From Flavobacteriaceae bacterium TMED121 (lineage in GTDB: Bacteria > Bacteroidota > Bacteroidia > Flavobacteriales > Flavobacteriaceae), in the NCBI GenBank assembly GCA_002171295.2, contig NHFW02000020.1:9170-14831 (forward strand): 5,662 bases of DNA. Direction: 5' to 3'. Each line of letters begins with the position of its first letter. Within the stretch, counting starts at the first letter, position 1. The notes beneath the pieces were generated by a model, which was not told where the DNA came from, did not search any database, and saw nothing but the letters and a program-made list of their open reading frames with translations. The position numbers were made by a program, and so were the translations under genes. Shown here piece after piece: positions 1 to 5,662 of this stretch.

Positions 1-1061
1 CTTATAATTCCTTCAATTGTAGTAATAAAAATATGCCCTCCATCTAAGCCGGGAATAGGAAGGATATTTAAAAAAGCTAAATTACAACTTATCAATGCCA
101 TTAAACTTAAAAAAGGTGTCCAGCCTTGCTTAGCAGTTTTCGCGGCTAAATCACCTATCATTAAAGGGCCCCCAAGCTCTTTAAAAGAGGCTTCGCCAGA
201 AGTCAACATTTTTATAGACATAGTAACAAGACTAAAGCCAAAGGCAGTTCTTTCAAGACCTATCTGAACACTTTCTGTAAAAGAAGCTGGTACCATTGTT
301 GTGGCTGGTATTATGCCAAGCAGACCTACTTTTTTACCGGTCTTAGGATCGGTCTGACTTTTAGTTATAATGGTTTTCTTGACAGTTTTTAACTCACTTA
401 AATAAACTATTTCAACAGATTGATCAATCTTATCTTTCATAGAATTTTGCAAATCTTCAAATGAATTAATTTCATCCCCTTGAATTGATAGAATTTGATC
501 ACCTTTCTTAATACCCGCCTCAAATGCGGGGTAGCCTTTCATGGCCTCCTCAACAACCATGGATCCCTCAACAACAGCTGGTTTTCCATTTTGCATTGTT
601 AATCCTGTAAAGATAACAAATGCAAGTATTGTATTCATTATTACGCCTGCGCTCATAAACCAAATTTGTTTCGGTCTTGATTTGCTCATTAACTCATATG
701 GCTTATTGCTAATTTGCGTATCTAAACTTTCATCTAACATCCCCGCAACTTTTACATATCCCCCTAATGGAATTAGCGATAAACAATATTCAGTTTTCGA
801 TCCTTTTCTTCCTAATTGTTTAAAAAGTCTATTATAAATAGGCCCCCAAGCAATTCTACCGTCTTCTTCTTTTCTATAAAAAAACAATGAAAAATCCCAT
901 CCATCTCTAACTGAAGTAAATGCAAAAAGACGAGGGCCAAAACATACTGAAAATTTTTCAACTTTCACTCCTATAGAGCGTGCAGCCATATAATGGCCTA
1001 GCTCATGGATAAATACTACGGCTCCAATTAAAAATATTGCTGGTAAAACTGCGCTAATCAT
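1..1061 (-). CDS. rseP: RseP-family site-2 intramembrane metalloprotease (3' end outside window)
   Basis: This is an inner-membrane zinc protease of the site-2 (RseP/RasP) family, which cleaves membrane-spanning substrates such as anti-sigma factors and leftover signal peptides. The open frame gives 353 complete codons from ATG at 1061 and runs off the left edge. The first membrane segment carries the zinc motif HELGH (residues 19-23). IPLGGYVK follows at about 97-104, then a membrane segment with SAGVIMN (137-143). A single PDZ domain lies at about 160-235, where E. coli RseP has two. The conserved LGGP (296-299) and the third zinc-ligand motif NILPIPGLDGG (332-342, Asp340) come last. About 40 extra residues (roughly 50-89) separate GPRLFAF from TEYCLSLIPLGG; E. 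coli has only a short link there. The gene starts 14 bases after the dxr stop with no Shine-Dalgarno, so it is probably co-transcribed. The family call is firm; the substrate is unknown. Confidence 0.95.
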   Translation of the reverse strand, partial: MISAVLPAIFLIGAVVFIHELGHYMAARSIGVKVEKFSVCFGPRLFAFTSVRDGWDFSLFFYRKEEDGRIAWGPIYNRLFKQLGRKGSKTEYCLSLIPLGGYVKVAGMLDESLDTQISNKPYELMSKSRPKQIWFMSAGVIMNTILAFVIFTGLTMQNGKPAVVEGSMVVEEAMKGYPAFEAGIKKGDQILSIQGDEINSFEDLQNSMKDKIDQSVEIVYLSELKTVKKTIITKSQTDPKTGKKVGLLGIIPATTMVPASFTESVQIGLERTAFGFSLVTMSIKMLTSGEASFKELGGPLMIGDLAAKTAKQGWTPFLSLMALISCNLAFLNILPIPGLDGGHIFITTIEGII

Positions 1062-1075
1062 AAGGTTAAATTAAA

Positions 1076-2230
1076 TTAATTTATGTAATTACTAGAAAAA
1101 GAATTTACAAACTCTGTAGTCCATTTTTCTAAAGAAATCAAACAATCAATATCTGGTGCTTTCTCCCAATCATGGCTACTTAAAGCATTTTCAATAATTA
1201 AAGGAATTTCCATAAAGCCTATCTCGCCATTCAAAAATCGATATACCGATTGCTCGTTTGCAACATTTAGTACTGCTGGCGCTGTTCCAGCGCGACTTAA
1301 TGAATCATATGCAAGACGGATACATGGGAATCTATTATAATCAGGAGGTTCAAATGTTAGAGATTGAATTTTTGTTAAATCTAGTGTCTCCCAATTTGTT
1401 GCTATATGATTTGGATATGTTAAAGCATACTGAATAGGTATTTTCATATCTGGAAGGCCTAATTGAGCCTTAACAGATGTATCCTTAAATTCAACCATTG
1501 AATGAATAATTGATTGAGGATGAACGATAATATCTACGTTAGTATAATCCATTTCAAAAAGCCAAACAGCTTCAATTACCTCTAATCCTTTATTCATCAT
1601 CGATGCAGAATCAATAGTTATTTTTTTTCCCATTTCCCAATTCGGATGCTTTAAAGCATCTTCAGGTTTTATATGCTTAAATTTACTTACTTCTCTAGTT
1701 CTAAATGGCCCACCACTGCCAGTTAAAATTATTTTATTTACCTCATCCATTGATTCGCCGACCAAGCACTGCCAAATAGCAGAATGCTCACTATCGACAG
1801 GATAAATATTTGCTTTTGTTTTTTTTCTTTCATTTTGAATTATTTGTCCAGCCATTACTAAACTTTCTTTGTTGCTTAATGCAACATCTACTCCAGATTT
1901 AATGGCATTTAATGTTGGTTGCATTCCTGACGATCCTACTAAAGCATTTAATACCATATCTACATTTTTTCTTCCTGCTATTTCAAGCAAGCCCTGTCTT
2001 CCATCTAATACTTCAATAGGTAAACCCTGTAAGGCTTCTTTTGCTTTTTTTGCAGCAAGCTTATCTACAATAGAAATAACATCTGGTTTAAATTCTTTTG
2101 CTTGAGATATAATAAGATCAACATTGCTAAATGCGCTTAAAGCAACAATATCATAATCAAGGTTTTTTACTACATTTAAAGCATTAACTCCAATTGAACC
2201 TGTTGAGCCTAAGATAGAAATTTTTTTCAT
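1076..2230 (-). CDS. dxr: 1-deoxy-D-xylulose 5-phosphate reductoisomerase
   Basis: Dxr (IspC) is the cytosolic NADPH- and divalent-metal-dependent enzyme that turns 1-deoxy-D-xylulose 5-phosphate into 2-C-methyl-D-erythritol 4-phosphate. This is the committed step of the non-mevalonate isoprenoid pathway and the target of fosmidomycin. The 384-residue protein is of normal length (E. coli 398). The NADPH-binding loop GSTGSIG is at 8-14 and NKESLVMAG at 120-128. The metal ligands lie in PVDSEH (Asp146, Glu148) and NKGLE (Glu217, next to Asn213 and Lys214). The mobile substrate-covering loop has HPNWEMG (His195, Trp198). All catalytic positions are intact. The ATG lies one base after the stop of the upstream gene (TAA-T-ATG), which suggests translational coupling, and no Shine-Dalgarno is visible. 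Pairing dxr with a downstream rseP is a common arrangement in bacteria. Confidence 0.98.
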   Translation of the reverse strand: MKKISILGSTGSIGVNALNVVKNLDYDIVALSAFSNVDLIISQAKEFKPDVISIVDKLAAKKAKEALQGLPIEVLDGRQGLLEIAGRKNVDMVLNALVGSSGMQPTLNAIKSGVDVALSNKESLVMAGQIIQNERKKTKANIYPVDSEHSAIWQCLVGESMDEVNKIILTGSGGPFRTREVSKFKHIKPEDALKHPNWEMGKKITIDSASMMNKGLEVIEAVWLFEMDYTNVDIIVHPQSIIHSMVEFKDTSVKAQLGLPDMKIPIQYALTYPNHIATNWETLDLTKIQSLTFEPPDYNRFPCIRLAYDSLSRAGTAPAVLNVANEQSVYRFLNGEIGFMEIPLIIENALSSHDWEKAPDIDCLISLEKWTTEFVNSFSSNYIN

Positions 2231-2231
2231 A

Positions 2232-2894
2232 TTAAATATTTTTTGATAGCGATATTGATAGATAATTTATTTTATTACCAATTGATAAGTTAGGTATAAA
2301 GTTCAATTCTCCAATCTGCATTAAAGTTCCAATATTAATATGATTTGATTGCAATTGATTTCTTACAAAATCTCCACTATCTTGCTGAAAAGACGAACAA
2401 GATAAAAGGTTTAATGAAAATCCATAAAAATATCGAATTTTACCATTATGTCTTGTAAGACGATCAACAGAAAACTTCATCGCAGAAAGGTCAATTTGAT
2501 TATGGGCGCTTAGGAAACCTGAATCAAATGAAACTAACCAATTTGCTAATGATTCTTCCTTATTAGGGTTTAATGATAGGCCCCATCCAAATAATTGCAC
2601 AGCTTTTTTGTTTGATGAGAAAACTGACATTCTTCCTCTCAAAAATAAATTCCATGTCAATCTAGTTTGCCCATAAAAAATAGGGGCATAATAATTATTA
2701 TTTACACCACCCACGATTATTGATCCTAGTGAAAAATTATCAGTTTTATCAATAGGTAAAACATTAAAAGTGCTTATAGCTGCGGCAAAACTATTTACCG
2801 TGTTTTTATCATCTAAATTTAAATTATTATTATCAAAGGAAGCCCATTGAGAATAGACTATTGTAAAAAAAAATAAGAATCTAATTTTCTTCAC
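2232..2894 (-). CDS. Exported protein of unknown function, possibly outer-membrane beta-barrel
   Basis: I do not recognise this 220-residue protein. It begins with a typical signal peptide: Lys2, Lys3 and Arg5, then a hydrophobic core (LFFFTIV, 7-13), with likely cleavage near VYS/QW (15-16). The mature part is rich in Asn, Ser, Phe and Tyr. From about residue 54 it shows strand-like stretches of alternating polar and hydrophobic or aromatic residues, for example 55-62, 76-92, 100-108, 153-165 and 199-217, split by polar turns. This fits a small outer-membrane barrel or another beta-rich envelope protein, but that is inference. It has Cys166 but no lipobox. The start is GTG at 2894, the only start codon in frame after the stop at 2910-2912, and it gives the complete signal peptide. 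It lies 19 bases after lpxA and one base before dxr, so it is an operon member. A nine-T run falls in the signal-peptide codons. Confidence 0.75.
   Translation of the reverse strand: MKKIRFLFFFTIVYSQWASFDNNNLNLDDKNTVNSFAAAISTFNVLPIDKTDNFSLGSIIVGGVNNNYYAPIFYGQTRLTWNLFLRGRMSVFSSNKKAVQLFGWGLSLNPNKEESLANWLVSFDSGFLSAHNQIDLSAMKFSVDRLTRHNGKIRYFYGFSLNLLSCSSFQQDSGDFVRNQLQSNHINIGTLMQIGELNFIPNLSIGNKINYLSISLSKNI
2865..2873 (-). repeat. Nine-base homopolymer in signal-peptide codons
   Basis: Nine T residues in a row on the coding strand encode the Phe-rich core of the signal peptide of the unknown exported protein, about 20 bases after its start codon. A change of one base would frameshift nearly the whole protein. 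Such tracts can switch surface proteins on and off, but short runs are frequent in AT-rich genomes and dxr has an eight-base run too, so no function is claimed. Confidence 0.5.
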
Positions 2895-2913
2895 GAAAAA
2901 AAGTGCAAATCAA

Positions 2914-3681
2914 TTAAACAATTCCACGATTACTAGATTCTATAAAATTTATAATTTTTTCTATTTCTTCTGAGTGCTTAAAATTGTTTTTTATTATAGC
3001 AAGAGCTTGGCCGCGATTCTTTTTTGAAATAAAATATTCTCTATAGGCTTTTTTAATTAATAATCGTGCTTCACTGGAATACCCTCTTCTTTCTAGGCCA
3101 ATTTTATTTATTCCAATAAATCTCAATGGATGTCCAGCTACAATGATATAAGGAGGAATATCTTGCTTTGCGCAAAAACCACCACCAATAAGAGACTGTT
3201 CTCCTATTTTTACAAATTGATGCACAACAACGCCACCGCCAATATTTACCCATTCGCCAACCTCTACATGGCCACCCAAAGTAGCAAGGTTTGCCATAAT
3301 TGTATTATCACCCACTATGCAATCATGTGCTACGTGAGTACAGGCCATAAGTAAAACATTATCTCCAACTCGTGTTTCGCCTAGGGCCGAAGTTCCCCTA
3401 TTTATTGTTACAAATTCTCTAATTGTAACATTATCCCCAATAATCGCTAGTGTTTTTTCACCATTATACTTCATATCCTGTGGCGCCTCACCAATAGAAT
3501 TATTATGAAAGATCTTACAATTTGCTCCTATTATAGTCCCAGTAGAAATAGTATTATAATTTCCTAGAGAAGTATTATCTCCAATTATAACATGATCTTC
3601 TATAACGTTAAATGCGCCAATGCTCACATTTTTACCTAATTGGGCTTTTTCTGAAATAATTGAACTAGAATGAATAGAAAT
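2914..3681 (-). CDS. lpxA: UDP-N-acetylglucosamine O-acyltransferase, apparent ATT start
   Basis: LpxA moves a 3-hydroxyacyl chain from acyl carrier protein to the 3-OH of UDP-GlcNAc, the first step of lipid A synthesis; it works as a cytosolic trimer. From the ATT start the protein has 255 residues (E. coli 262). A left-handed beta-helix of hexapeptide repeats fills about 1-190, followed by a helical C-terminal part. The catalytic His is in THVAHD (His119). GGHVEVG and VVVHQF (His154) match known active-site strands. Gly167 aligns with E. coli Gly173, which sets acyl length, and suggests a long chain (inference). The ending IGINKIGLERRGYS is typical of LpxA. The first GTG in frame (3627) would delete the first helix coil, whereas conserved residues (SIHSSSIIS, LGKNVSIGAF) continue upstream to ATT at 3679-3681. 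No ATG, GTG, TTG or CTG lies between that GTG and the stop at 3694-3696. The product is certain; the start is not. Confidence 0.95.
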   Translation of the reverse strand: MSIHSSSIISEKAQLGKNVSIGAFNVIEDHVIIGDNTSLGNYNTISTGTIIGANCKIFHNNSIGEAPQDMKYNGEKTLAIIGDNVTIREFVTINRGTSALGETRVGDNVLLMACTHVAHDCIVGDNTIMANLATLGGHVEVGEWVNIGGGVVVHQFVKIGEQSLIGGGFCAKQDIPPYIIVAGHPLRFIGINKIGLERRGYSSEARLLIKKAYREYFISKKNRGQALAIIKNNFKHSEEIEKIINFIESSNRGIV

Positions 3682-3694
3682 GGGACTAAATCCC
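3682..3694 (-). promoter_or_regulatory. Short hairpin spanning the fabZ stop, next to the lpxA start
   Basis: On the minus strand GGGA and TCCC form a possible four-base-pair stem around the five-base loop TTTAG, which contains the lpxC/fabZ stop codon TAG (3688-3686). The ATT taken as the lpxA start follows directly at 3681. AGGGA is also the most purine-rich motif ahead of lpxA, but it is a poor match to the anti-Shine-Dalgarno. The stem is too short to be stable alone. A role in coupling termination on fabZ to initiation on lpxA is speculation, and it could be chance. Confidence 0.2.
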
Positions 3695-5095
3695 TACGCG
3701 ATCTACAACTGTAGCCTTCAAAAGTCCTTCTGCAACTAGTTTATCATCGACATATGCTTTTCCATCAAGCAGGGCAGTCCCAAGTCGAAACTTTACTAAC
3801 TTCATTTCAAATCTTAATCTATCGCCAGGAATGATTGGATGACGAAATTTTGCATCTGAAAGAGAGGAAAAGAACATATTTTTTCCCATTGGGTTTTCAA
3901 CACTATTTAATACTAAAAAACAACCAGCTTGGCACATGGCCTCTAATACTAATACTCCGGGCATAACAGGCTGGTTAGGAAAATGTCCCTGAAAAAATGG
4001 CTCATTAAAAGTTACATTTTTAAATGCTGTCAAGCTTTCATTGGGAACTATGTCTACTATTCTATCAACAAGAACAAAGGGATATCTATGTGGCAACAAT
4101 CCTAAAATAGAATTAATATCAAACATAGTATTTTTATTTACATTTTTTGAGGGCAATTGCTGAATAATTTTTTTCTCATATACTCTTTTAATTTTTTTCA
4201 CTAGTTCAACATTTGCAGCATGTCCACTCTTTGAGGCAATAACATGTCCTTGCAATGGCATGCCTAAGAGCGCAAGATCTCCAATTAAATCTAAAGCTTT
4301 GTGACGAGCAGGTTCATTATCAAATCTAAACTCTTTTCCACCTAACGTTCCATTAGACCCCAAAGTGACTTCCTTCTTTATTCCAAAAAGCTTCTCGAGT
4401 TTTTTAGCTTCTTGCTCGTCAATCTCCTTATCAACAATCACAATAGCGCCATCTAAATTTCCACCTTTTATTAATCCCTCTTCTTTTAAATGTTCAACTT
4501 CACTTAAAAAACAAAAAGTTCTGGCTGGCGCAATCTCAGTGGCAAAGTTCTTTTCAACTTCATCAATTGTTGTGAACTGAGTGCCAAGTGTTTTAATATC
4601 ATAATCCAACATAAATGTAACTCTAAACTGATCGGATGGCATTATGTGAATATCTACGCCACGCTTAGGATCTGTATATCCAACAGCTTCATCAATATGT
4701 AAATAGTTTTTAGGAGCATTCTGTTTGACCATGCCTGCTTTTAATAATGCTTCAACATAGTCAACGGCACTACCATCAATAATAGGAGGCTCTTTTTCGC
4801 TCAATTCAATTAAAACGTTATCAAGCCCAATGCCAACGCAGGCAGCAAGGGCATGTTCAACCGTATGAATCCTAACACCATTTTGTTCAATTGTTGTTCC
4901 TCTAGAAATATCCACCACATGGTCAATGTCTGCTTTAATTTCGGGACAACCCTCAACATCCATTCTTTTGAAGCGAATACCAAAATCTTCTGGTGCTGGC
5001 TTAAATGTTATAGTTGTCTCAACTCCAGTATGAAGACCGACTCCGGTACATGAAGCTTCAGAAGCAATTGTTCTTTGATATTTGATTTGACTCAT
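3686..5095 (-). CDS. lpxC/fabZ: Bifunctional LpxC deacetylase / FabZ 3-hydroxyacyl-ACP dehydratase
   Basis: This 469-residue fusion joins two cytosolic enzymes. Residues 1 to about 305 are LpxC, the zinc deacetylase that commits UDP-3-O-acyl-GlcNAc to lipid A. It has GVGLHTG (18-24), HTVEH (77-81, base Glu80 and zinc ligand His81), ARTF (191-194), RHKALD (His265 and Asp269 as zinc ligands) and SGHAAN with His291. An insertion at about 224-251, absent from E. coli LpxC, is typical of the FCB-group enzyme. After a basic linker (about 303-324), FabZ covers about 325-469. It starts with PHRYPF (335-340), has catalytic His371 in GHFPNQPVMPG and Glu385 in VLEAM, and ends at ATVVDRVGI. FabZ dehydrates 3-hydroxyacyl-ACP, the same pool LpxA and LpxD draw on, so fusion may balance lipid A against phospholipid (inference). 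ATG at 5095 lies six bases after the lpxD stop without a Shine-Dalgarno. The fusion is known and widespread in Bacteroidota. Confidence 0.98.
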   Translation of the reverse strand: MSQIKYQRTIASEASCTGVGLHTGVETTITFKPAPEDFGIRFKRMDVEGCPEIKADIDHVVDISRGTTIEQNGVRIHTVEHALAACVGIGLDNVLIELSEKEPPIIDGSAVDYVEALLKAGMVKQNAPKNYLHIDEAVGYTDPKRGVDIHIMPSDQFRVTFMLDYDIKTLGTQFTTIDEVEKNFATEIAPARTFCFLSEVEHLKEEGLIKGGNLDGAIVIVDKEIDEQEAKKLEKLFGIKKEVTLGSNGTLGGKEFRFDNEPARHKALDLIGDLALLGMPLQGHVIASKSGHAANVELVKKIKRVYEKKIIQQLPSKNVNKNTMFDINSILGLLPHRYPFVLVDRIVDIVPNESLTAFKNVTFNEPFFQGHFPNQPVMPGVLVLEAMCQAGCFLVLNSVENPMGKNMFFSSLSDAKFRHPIIPGDRLRFEMKLVKFRLGTALLDGKAYVDDKLVAEGLLKATVVDRVGI

Positions 5096-5101
5096 AACTA
5101 A

Positions 5102-5662
5102 TTAATTAAATTTTAATTCTAATTCTTTAATCCGTTTTTTTAATCTATTTACCTCGATAAATACGGCATCTCTACGATTCTTTTCTTTTATCTCTCTAGC
5201 TGGAGAACCAGAATAAGTTTTTCCTCCCGGTAAATCTTTCATTGCTACAGTATAACACGCCAATATCGCTTTATCTCCGATTTTTACATGATCAATAGCG
5301 CCAGATTGTCCGCCAAAAGCACAAAACTCTCCAACAGAAGTACTGCCAGCTATTGTAACATGAGCTGTCAATAAACAGCCTCTGCCAATTGAAACATTAT
5401 GCCCAATTTGTATTCCATTGTCAAGCTTACACATATCTCCAACTATTGTATCATCTATTGTCCCTCTATCAATCGTGCAATTTGCACCAATTTCTACATC
5501 ATTGCCAATAGATACCTTTCCAGTCTGGGGTATTTTAATATGCTGATCATTTTTTGTAACGAAACCATAACCATCTGCACCAATAACTGAGCCCGAATGA
5601 ATAATAGTTCTCTTGCCAATTAAAGTATTTGCATATAAATCAACATTATTTTTTATTATTGT
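5102..5662 (-). CDS. lpxD: UDP-3-O-(3-hydroxyacyl)glucosamine N-acyltransferase (5' end outside window)
   Basis: LpxD adds the second 3-hydroxyacyl chain, to the 2-amino group of UDP-3-O-acyl-glucosamine made by LpxC; it is the third step of lipid A synthesis and a cytosolic trimer. The window holds the last 186 residues, open from the right edge; about 150 N-terminal residues, including the uridine-binding domain, lie outside (E. coli LpxD has 341). Visible are hexapeptide repeats of the left-handed beta-helix, GADGYGF (fragment residues 28-34), the TIDRGT strand (63-68), and [11 protein letters not shown] with the catalytic His at fragment residue 88 (E. coli His239). [15 protein letters not shown] and a C-terminal helix rich in Leu, Lys and Glu follow. 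The Met codon at 5434 is internal, not the start, because typical LpxD sequence continues upstream of it without a stop. The stop lies six bases before lpxC/fabZ, giving the lpxD-lpxC/fabZ-lpxA order common in Bacteroidota. Confidence 0.97.
   Translation of the reverse strand, partial: TIIKNNVDLYANTLIGKRTIIHSGSVIGADGYGFVTKNDQHIKIPQTGKVSIGNDVEIGANCTIDRGTIDDTIVGDMCKLDNGIQIGHNVSIGRGCLLTAHVTIAGSTSVGEFCAFGGQSGAIDHVKIGDKAILACYTVAMKDLPGGKTYSGSPAREIKEKNRRDAVFIEVNRLKKRIKELELKFN

Noticed and set aside
541..837. Plus-strand open frame of 98 codons
   Set aside because: It lies wholly opposite rseP, which has clear conserved motifs in this stretch; the plus-strand translation shows no recognisable family and no start signal.
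1819..1826. Eight-base A run (coding strand) inside dxr as a slippage or frameshift site
   Set aside because: It encodes Lys-Lys in a variable loop, the frame is intact on both sides, and such runs are expected in AT-rich DNA; no alternative product is suggested.
2895..2913. Promoter or terminator in the gap between lpxA and the exported protein
   Set aside because: Nineteen bases hold only a T run with three-base flanking complementarity (CAC/GTG); no stable stem and no promoter boxes are visible.
3625..3627. GTG as the lpxA start, giving a 237-residue protein
   Set aside because: It removes 18 residues that match the conserved first coil of LpxA and leaves an unexplained 58-base gap after fabZ in an otherwise tightly packed operon.
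3686..5095. LpxC/FabZ fusion as a novel gene fusion
   Set aside because: The fusion is striking but well known in Bacteroidota and relatives, so it serves as a taxonomic hint rather than a discovery.
5432..5434. ATG as the lpxD start, giving a 110-residue protein
   Set aside because: The frame stays open to the window edge and encodes typical LpxD beta-helix sequence upstream, so this Met is internal.
1869..5590. Other plus-strand open frames of 63-78 codons (1869-2105, 3130-3354, 4365-4580, 4853-5053, 5399-5590)
   Set aside because: Each is antisense to a well-supported gene (dxr, lpxA, lpxC/fabZ or lpxD) and has a composition expected of a shadow frame.

Overview
The window is an AT-rich, gene-dense piece of a chromosome. 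Six genes lie on the minus strand, separated by only 1 to 19 bases, so they read as one operon. It most likely comes from a Gram-negative (lipid A-making) member of the Fibrobacterota-Chlorobiota-Bacteroidota (FCB) group. Three things point there: lpxC is fused to fabZ, the LpxC domain carries the FCB-type insertion before its C-terminal zinc ligands, and no gene has a Shine-Dalgarno sequence. A marine lineage such as Marinimicrobia (SAR406) or a low-GC Bacteroidota is my best guess, but I cannot settle the phylum by eye.

In transcription order (right to left) the genes are as follows. The 3' part of lpxD (5662-5102) runs off the right edge. Next comes the bifunctional lpxC/fabZ (5095-3686), then lpxA (3681-2914). 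A 220-residue exported protein of unknown function, probably outer-membrane or periplasmic (2894-2232), follows. Then comes dxr (2230-1076), and finally the first 353 codons of an rseP/site-2 protease gene (1061-1), which runs off the left edge. No intergenic stretch is long enough for an internal promoter or terminator, and none is visible. There are no RNA genes, mobile elements, CRISPR arrays or large repeats.

The theme is cell-envelope construction. LpxA, LpxC and LpxD are the first three steps of lipid A synthesis. FabZ sits in the fatty-acid pathway that competes for the same hydroxyacyl-ACP. Dxr commits carbon to isoprenoids, which include the undecaprenyl carrier of wall and O-antigen sugars. 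RseP is an intramembrane protease linked to envelope stress. The uncharacterised exported protein sits in the middle and may serve the outer membrane.

The most unusual point is that lpxA has no ATG, GTG, TTG or CTG at the position where its protein must begin. Homology continues 18 residues upstream of the first GTG to an ATT codon four bases after the fabZ stop. Other points of interest are a roughly 40-residue insertion in the N-terminal part of RseP and the unknown exported protein. I see no sign of a previously undescribed multi-gene system; the region is mainly a housekeeping operon.
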